10,684 nucleotides of DNA. It comes from an uncultured Brevinema sp. (GTDB taxonomy: Bacteria > Spirochaetota > Brevinematia > Brevinematales > Brevinemataceae). The stretch's first letter is position 1; every line of letters begins with the position of its first letter. Positions 8,401 through 10,684 of this stretch are shown here, in pieces. The stretch is taken from contig CAMQSH010000056.1 in assembly GCA_947036575.1 (NCBI GenBank), forward strand, positions 1 to 10,684. The letters are read 5' to 3'. The position numbers and the translations under genes were made by a program. The notes beneath the pieces were generated by a model, which saw only the letters and a list, made by a program, of their open reading frames with translations, was not told the origin of the DNA and searched no databases.

Positions 8401-10495
8401 AGTGAGCCAGTGTGTTATTTATCATTGGAGACCGTTTGCAACACTTTTCATTCAGTCCTTCTAGTTGCAGAAATTGCTGATGCTAAGTTAGCGCAAGTCA
8501 AGGGTATCTGCTAGCCTGCCAATAAAAACAGTTTTACCCATTCCATAGTACACCCGAGTCAAACCAATTATAATGCCCGAATATCGGTGTAAATGTCTGT
8601 GTTGATAGAATAATATTAGAAATAAAACTATCCTTGTATCGCAATGATCACATTAGATTTTGGGGGACTACTTTCTGGTAAAGGTAAACAGAGAAGCACA
8701 CTCCAGGTTAATATCAGTCCGCCGCTGCCATAGCCTGCTTCCAAATACAGGGATTATAAACTAAATGTAATGCAATGGTAAGTTTATTTCTAACATTATT
8801 CTATCAACACAGACATTTACATAGACAGTCTGGCGTTATAATTGGTTTGCCTTGGGTGTACTGTGGAGTGGGTAAAACTGTTTTTATTGGCAGGCTAGCA
8901 GTTCCCATCGACTTGCGCTAGCCTAGCACCAGCGATCTCTGCAACTAGAAGAACTGAATGAAACGTGTTGAAAACGGTCTCCAATGATAAATAACACACT
9001 GGCTCACTTGGAAATGAGGTCCAAATATGTCCCGAACTACCCCTTTAGGTCACAGTTTAACGCTAAAATCTGAGGTGGAGGAGTTAAATAAAGTAAACGT
9101 ACCGCTGATGAATTGCTTTTGATGAAACATTTTTTGTGCCATGATCTTGAACACACTGAAAGCACATAAAAAAATGCTTTAGTTTTGAACATGCTATGCA
9201 AAGAAATTTATTTAAAAGATGTAGGTAACTCCAGTAAGAACTTATCTATACTTAAATGATTGTTTAGCTGAAATTTGTCTCAAACAAAAGTAGAAACAAA
9301 AGATAAAAATTTGTGACAATGATACTCACATTTACATGTCAAAGCAAACCATTTTAGACTGGAGACGGGTCCAGTGCAGTCTTGACAATGGTTCAAAGAA
9401 GAGACGACTGCACTGACAACTTGGTGGTGGCACTAAGAATAAATAAATTAAGAACAAACTTTGAGTCATATATGAAGGAATACGATGGTCCTCACAAGGA
9501 GAGCTGTCCTTACAACTCAGTTTAGAGATGCACCACTGACACACAAGTGACACAACTTACTCACACAATGGGCTCACCGCTATTCAAATTTGACAAGTTA
9601 TGTGCTGTCCTTACAAGACACACTGCGACCTGACAGCCCTTAACCTTATCAGGTATTTTGAAACATTCCACCAGCTTCTGTCTGACCCAAAGTGCAGAGA
9701 TACTGGAGTGCAGTGTTTCCCCTATATTCATTCAGATTACGCTAGATTACGAGCGCCACTGCTGAAATTTCACAAGGTCATTAATGCCAACGCGCTACTA
9801 AGGATTTTTACTCACACTGTGTGAGCACAACGACACACGGTGTTATTTCAGACTTTTATTCAGTCATTAATTCGCGCAGCAAATCATGTGGGACCCTCCT
9901 CTCATTCTTCAGAGGACATTTACGTAAAATGTAACGCTCATGCTCATAAACGTTAGAGTAGCGAGTAGCATGAGTAGCATAAAGTCAGCATAACGTAGAG
10001 TAGCGTAGCTCCTTATGGAAATGTGCAACAAGTGAGCGAGCAGAGAGAGTGACTAAAGTGATAAAAGCGAACAGAGCGGCAACAGCACAGAAAGAGATTA
10101 GCAGGAAGTTGGCAGAACATGTAGTTTGTCAGTTCATAAATGCTACAGCTTCTGAAGCCAACGGTAACAGTACGTTTTTAGCTGCTGAGTAGCGTTAGCT
10201 ACATTAATTAGCTGCTTGTCATTACTATGTGTGTGTGTCCAGAGGAGCAGAGAGAGATACAAGGAGAGGTGCGAGGAGAAGGATCTAGAACATTTTCCAC
10301 AATGAATATAGTTCATACTTCATAAAAACGAGTGTCCATCTAAAAACAGCCCAGTGCAGTACTTTGCCCTAGCCACCTGCATCAAACATCTTGCGAGTGT
10401 GTGAAGGAATATATTCTAATACTCACTTCATCAGCTGGCGTGTCAGACGTTGCACTGCTGAGTGTCAGAGCCTTGCTGGTCTCACCACAGAATTC
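2272..10495 (-). CDS. Multi-exon tyrosine-recombinase-like (Crypton-like) zinc-finger protein, 5' end missing
   Basis: This is a ten-exon chain on the minus strand; joining 10427-10495, 9330-9432, 9103-9155, 6374-8336, 6026-6142, 4967-5002, 4808-4855, 4342-4392, 2871-2915 and 2272-2486 gives 899 residues and a stop. Every junction has an AG acceptor and a GT donor (one GC), and phases match throughout (0, 1, 0, then 1 for all later introns). Numbered on this partial protein: PHD-like finger 39-67, Cys/His fingers 180-197 and 264-283, recombinase-like domain about 310-715, acidic segment 730-768, mini-exon linker 769-828, SANT/Myb-like domain about 835-899. I infer a nuclear DNA-binding protein derived from, or still part of, a tyrosine-recombinase mobile element. 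It recalls long uncharacterised proteins predicted in fish and invertebrate genomes; I know no gene name. The start codon lies beyond the right edge. Exon choice is inspected by eye, without transcript support. Confidence 0.8.
2590..2627. repeat. 38-base hairpin with 17-base arms
   Basis: CCACTGTAATAGAATAA at 2590-2606 is complementary to 2611-2627 with one mismatch, around the loop AGTG. It lies in the intron between exons 9 and 10. It may be the collapsed remnant of a small inverted-repeat transposon or a structured element in the pre-mRNA. Confidence 0.75.
2871..2915 (-). CDS. Exon 9: mini-exon of the repeated linker (GKTKLLKTQEVTSSQ)
   Basis: This 45-base exon has acceptor TTTTCTGCAG and donor GTAAAA, phase 1-1, and encodes GKTKLLKTQEVTSSQ. 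It shares the GK/EK start with exons 7 and 8 and the EVTSS end with exons 6 and 7. It joins the last exon by a phase-1 codon (G plus TG, giving Val). Confidence 0.78.
3290..3900 (+). mobile_element. Degenerate LINE remnant (endonuclease and linker pieces)
   Basis: Pieces of an L2/Rex-type ORF2 are readable in order across shifting frames: SPEAAFIVLGDF (endonuclease GDF motif), TLDYCYT, KSDHCNIN (the SDH motif of APE-type endonucleases), QKPWIS, then SDYKRRNRDIGQHTA and LLDELNTFYA, then LSLNISKTKEMIVD. The last piece normally lies after the RT core, so the core is deleted here too. Stops and frameshifts show it is dead. It sits in the intron between exons 8 and 9, antisense to the host gene. 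Confidence 0.8.
3900..4341. other. Intronic sequence with an AAT microsatellite
   Basis: Intron sequence downstream of exon 8 on the minus strand. The only clear structure is the AAT/GAT repeat at 4305-4336, directly against the donor of exon 8. The left part may contain further decayed LINE sequence. No additional exon with matching phase was found. Confidence 0.5.
4342..4392 (-). CDS. Exon 8: mini-exon with a basic cluster (GKRKRMHSAQEEASNRK)
   Basis: This 51-base exon has acceptor TTCACCAG and donor GTAAAT, phase 1-1, and encodes GKRKRMHSAQEEASNRK. The KRKR cluster could act as a nuclear localisation signal; that is inference from composition. It is the most diverged of the four related mini-exons, but keeps the lysine start and the EE(A/V) segment. 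An AAT-repeat tract begins immediately inside the downstream intron, a few bases past the donor. Confidence 0.75.
4808..4855 (-). CDS. Exon 7: mini-exon of the repeated linker (EKTNQLKNQSEVTGSN)
   Basis: This 48-base exon has acceptor TTTCTGTAG and donor GTAGGT, phase 1-1, and encodes EKTNQLKNQSEVTGSN. A lysine-rich start is followed by the shared SEVT(G/S)S end. It is separated from exon 6 by an intron of only 111 bases, which fits local tandem duplication of an exon with its flanks. Confidence 0.75.
4967..5002 (-). CDS. Exon 6: mini-exon of the repeated linker (GMENPEEITSSE)
   Basis: This 36-base exon has acceptor AAAATGTAG and donor GTAATG and encodes GMENPEEITSSE, phase 1 on both sides. 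Its 3' half (EEITSSE) is clearly related to EVTGSN, EVTSSQ and EEASNRK of the next three mini-exons, so it belongs to a set of duplicated small exons. Since its length is a multiple of three with symmetric phase, skipping it would leave the frame intact. Confidence 0.75.
5140..5222 (-). mobile_element. Reversed LINE 3' tail fragment
   Basis: The plus strand reads AGATAAGATAAGATTGACTT, then TATTGATTCCACACTGCAGACATTCACTTGTTACA in short stretches. Reversed, this is the TCAATAAAGTC followed by TTATCT-repeat end found on many teleost LINE-type elements. Only the last part is present, in the same orientation as the host gene, inside the intron between exons 5 and 6. Confidence 0.65.
5223..5586. other. 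Intronic AT-rich sequence, nothing recognised
   Basis: Part of the intron between exons 5 and 6. It contains a short AAATAAATAAAT run near 5236-5247 and no supported gene, exon or known repeat. Confidence 0.5.
5587..5799. repeat. Imperfect CAGA/ACAG microsatellite
   Basis: About 210 bases of interrupted CAGA, CACAGA and GAGA units lie in the intron between exons 5 and 6. It generates overlapping minus-strand open frames full of Cys, Leu, Ser and Val, which are products of the repeat and not genes. Confidence 0.92.
6026..6142 (-). CDS. Exon 5: highly acidic segment
   Basis: The acceptor TTTTCTTTAG and donor GTATGT enclose 117 bases, phase 1 at both ends. The product begins DELEPIDGDAEDDEDNDGDS, continues with further Asp/Glu/Gly and ends VAEPVLGLQ. 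More than half of the residues are Asp or Glu. Such acidic tracts occur in chromatin and histone-binding proteins, but I infer no specific role. It directly follows the recombinase-like exon and is the longest of the symmetric phase-1 exons. Confidence 0.85.
6368..6373 (-). other. GC splice donor (GCGAGT) of the large exon
   Basis: The minus strand reads GAAG then GCGAGT at the end of exon 4. Reading on would add a short hydrophobic tail and stop at 6246. Splicing here leaves phase 1, which matches the phase-1 acceptor of the acidic exon at 6142, and all later donors in the chain also follow a G. GC-AG introns are a known minor class in vertebrates. Confidence 0.6.
6374..8336 (-). CDS. Exon 4: large exon with zinc fingers and tyrosine-recombinase-like domain
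   Basis: The exon is 1963 bases (654 residues), phase 0 in, phase 1 out. The open frame continues 133 codons upstream of the first methionine (7937) to a long T-rich acceptor ending CTAAAG at 8337, so that methionine is not the start. Residues 76-180 are rich in Ser, Thr and Asp. Small fingers follow: C180-x2-C183-x9-H193-x3-H197 and C264-x2-C267-x11-H279-x3-C283. The recombinase-like region carries NRRRAGEVSKM (Arg I = R534, codon 6960-6962), IMGKRGRKVALL (candidate Lys near 581), THLRKHVAT (Arg II = R656), LGHD (H682) and FYR (Tyr 691, codon 6489-6491). The H-to-Y spacing of nine residues equals that of Xer/lambda-type integrases. The HxxR histidine position holds Thr 653. It resembles Crypton-type recombinases by motif only. 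The exon ends GAAG at a GC donor (GCGAGT). Confidence 0.9.
8343..9041. mobile_element. Foldback (long inverted-repeat) DNA element filling an intron
   Basis: Arms of about 238 bases at 8391-8628 and 8781-9018 are inverted copies of each other, for example GTGAGCCAGTGTGTTATTTA on the left and its complement on the right, around about 150 unrelated bases. There is no transposase frame. The right end continues to GTCCCGAACTACCC, whereas the left outer end is replaced by an A-rich run. CCTTTAG flanks both sides (8336-8342 and 9041-9047) and could be a target-site duplication. It is likely a non-autonomous DNA transposon; the superfamily is unclear. Confidence 0.8.
9103..9155 (-). CDS. Exon 3: second half of the PHD-like zinc finger
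   Basis: This 53-base exon has acceptor GCTTTCAG and donor GTACGT. Entering in phase 1 and leaving in phase 0 it encodes LCSRSWHKKCFIKSNSSA, in frame with both neighbours. With exon 2 it completes C39-x2-C42-x13-C56-x2-C59-x4-H64-x2-C67, the usual spacing of the first six ligands of a PHD finger, including the typical W-H-x2-C. The final Cx2C pair of a canonical PHD is not seen in the next residues, so the finger may be incomplete or a variant. Other frames of this exon would break the reading frame of the large exon. Confidence 0.75.
9330..9432 (-). CDS. Exon 2: first half of a PHD-like zinc finger
   Basis: The acceptor is TTATTCTTAG and the donor GTGAGT, with 103 bases between them (phase 0 in, phase 1 out). 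The chosen frame gives CHHQVV...HCQDCTGP...LKWFALTCK and supplies C39, C42 and C56 of a Cx2C-x13-Cx2C zinc-binding pattern that is finished by the next exon. A second frame is open but reaches a TAA before the donor and fits no neighbour. A perfect 10-base inverted repeat (CAGTGCAGTC at 9372, its complement at 9406) lies within the exon; I attach no function to it. Confidence 0.75.
9480..9534. repeat. 55-base direct repeat, copy A
   Basis: ATACGATGGTCCTCACAAGG and the next 35 bases are identical to 10630-10684. On the minus strand one open frame through it is Cys-rich (CQWCISKLSCKDSSPCEDH), just upstream of exon 2, but no acceptor and donor pair would keep it in the chain frame. Confidence 0.95.
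9535..10426. other. Long intron part with a possible hAT-type end and GTAGC-rich stretch
   Basis: Intron between exons 1 and 2. CAGTGTTTCCCC at 9711-9722 looks like the end of a hAT-superfamily transposon, but no matching inverted end was found in the window. At 9956-10012 GTAGC/TAGCAT units recur irregularly. The rest has no supported exon or gene. Confidence 0.4.
10427..10495 (-). CDS. Exon 1 of the chain (first exon visible; N-terminal part)
   Basis: The minus strand reads a pyrimidine-rich stretch ending CTCCAG, then 69 coding bases, then a strong donor GTGAGT. Only one frame is open: EFCGETSKALTLSSATSDTP followed by ADE. The other two frames hit stops, so the exon is phase 0 at both ends and joins the phase-0 acceptor at 9432. 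It contains no methionine, so at least one more exon must lie beyond the window. The sequence is Ser/Thr-rich and without a recognisable domain. It is the least certain exon of the chain, because it rests on splice signals and phase alone. Confidence 0.6.
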
Positions 10496-10629
10496 CTGGA
10501 GATAAGAGAAAGGTGCAAATAAAACAATTGGAATAGTGATAAACAGTAATCATGAATTGGCATGCAGCAATTGTTGTGCTACAACACTGGCAATATGTAC
10601 AACAGACATCACATTGCAGAAAGTAGGAT

Positions 10630-10684
10630 ATACGATGGTCCTCACAAGGAGAGCTGTCCTTACAACTCAGTTTAGAGATGCACC
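10630..10684. repeat. 55-base direct repeat, copy B (runs off the window)
   Basis: Identical to 9480-9534, 1150 bases away, and the match is still running when the window ends, so the true repeat is probably longer. Left flanks differ beyond the first base. Confidence 0.95.

Noticed and set aside
9481..9553. The Cys-rich frame in repeat copy A as an extra exon of the chain
   Set aside because: With the nearby CAG acceptor it would have to leave in phase 1, which does not fit the phase-0 acceptor of the next exon, and other frames have stops.

Overview
The window looks like teleost fish genomic DNA. It has AT-rich spacers, truncated fish-type LINE copies, LINE tails ending in GATAAGATAAGA-type repeats (seen reversed), an inverted-repeat DNA element, a CAGA microsatellite, and a gene split into exons by GT/AG introns. 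There are no bacterial operons, and most open frames are chance frames inside repeats or introns. This assignment is from my own reading; no database search was possible.

The main content is one gene on the minus strand, running right to left from about 10495 to 2272, with its 5' end beyond the right edge. I could chain ten exons: 10427-10495, 9103-9155 and 9330-9432, 6374-8336, 6026-6142, 4967-5002, 4808-4855, 4342-4392, 2871-2915 and 2272-2486. Their splice phases agree at every junction, and the chain gives an open frame of 2700 bases (899 residues plus stop). Domain order in the product is: a PHD-like zinc finger (split between two exons), a Ser/Thr/Asp-rich segment, two small Cys/His fingers, a tyrosine-recombinase-like (Crypton-like) catalytic domain, a very acidic segment, a linker made of four short related phase-1 exons, and a C-terminal SANT/Myb-like domain. 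The host-gene architecture around a nearly complete integrase active site is the most interesting thing here.

Layout: 1-290 is a probable reversed LINE tail; 296-1250 is a forward LINE remnant (RT fragment, C-terminus and 3' tail) with internal deletions; 1649-1654 is the likely poly(A) signal of the minus-strand gene; 1681-2469 is a tandem duplication of the gene's last coding exon plus 3'UTR; 2486-8336 holds the C-terminal exons and the large exon, with a second LINE remnant (3290-3900), a LINE tail (5140-5222) and a CAGA microsatellite (5587-5799) in introns; 8343-9041 is a foldback transposon-like element filling one intron; 9103-10495 holds the N-terminal exons; 9480-9534 is repeated at 10630-10684, running off the window. 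I see no tRNA, rRNA, CRISPR or promoter.
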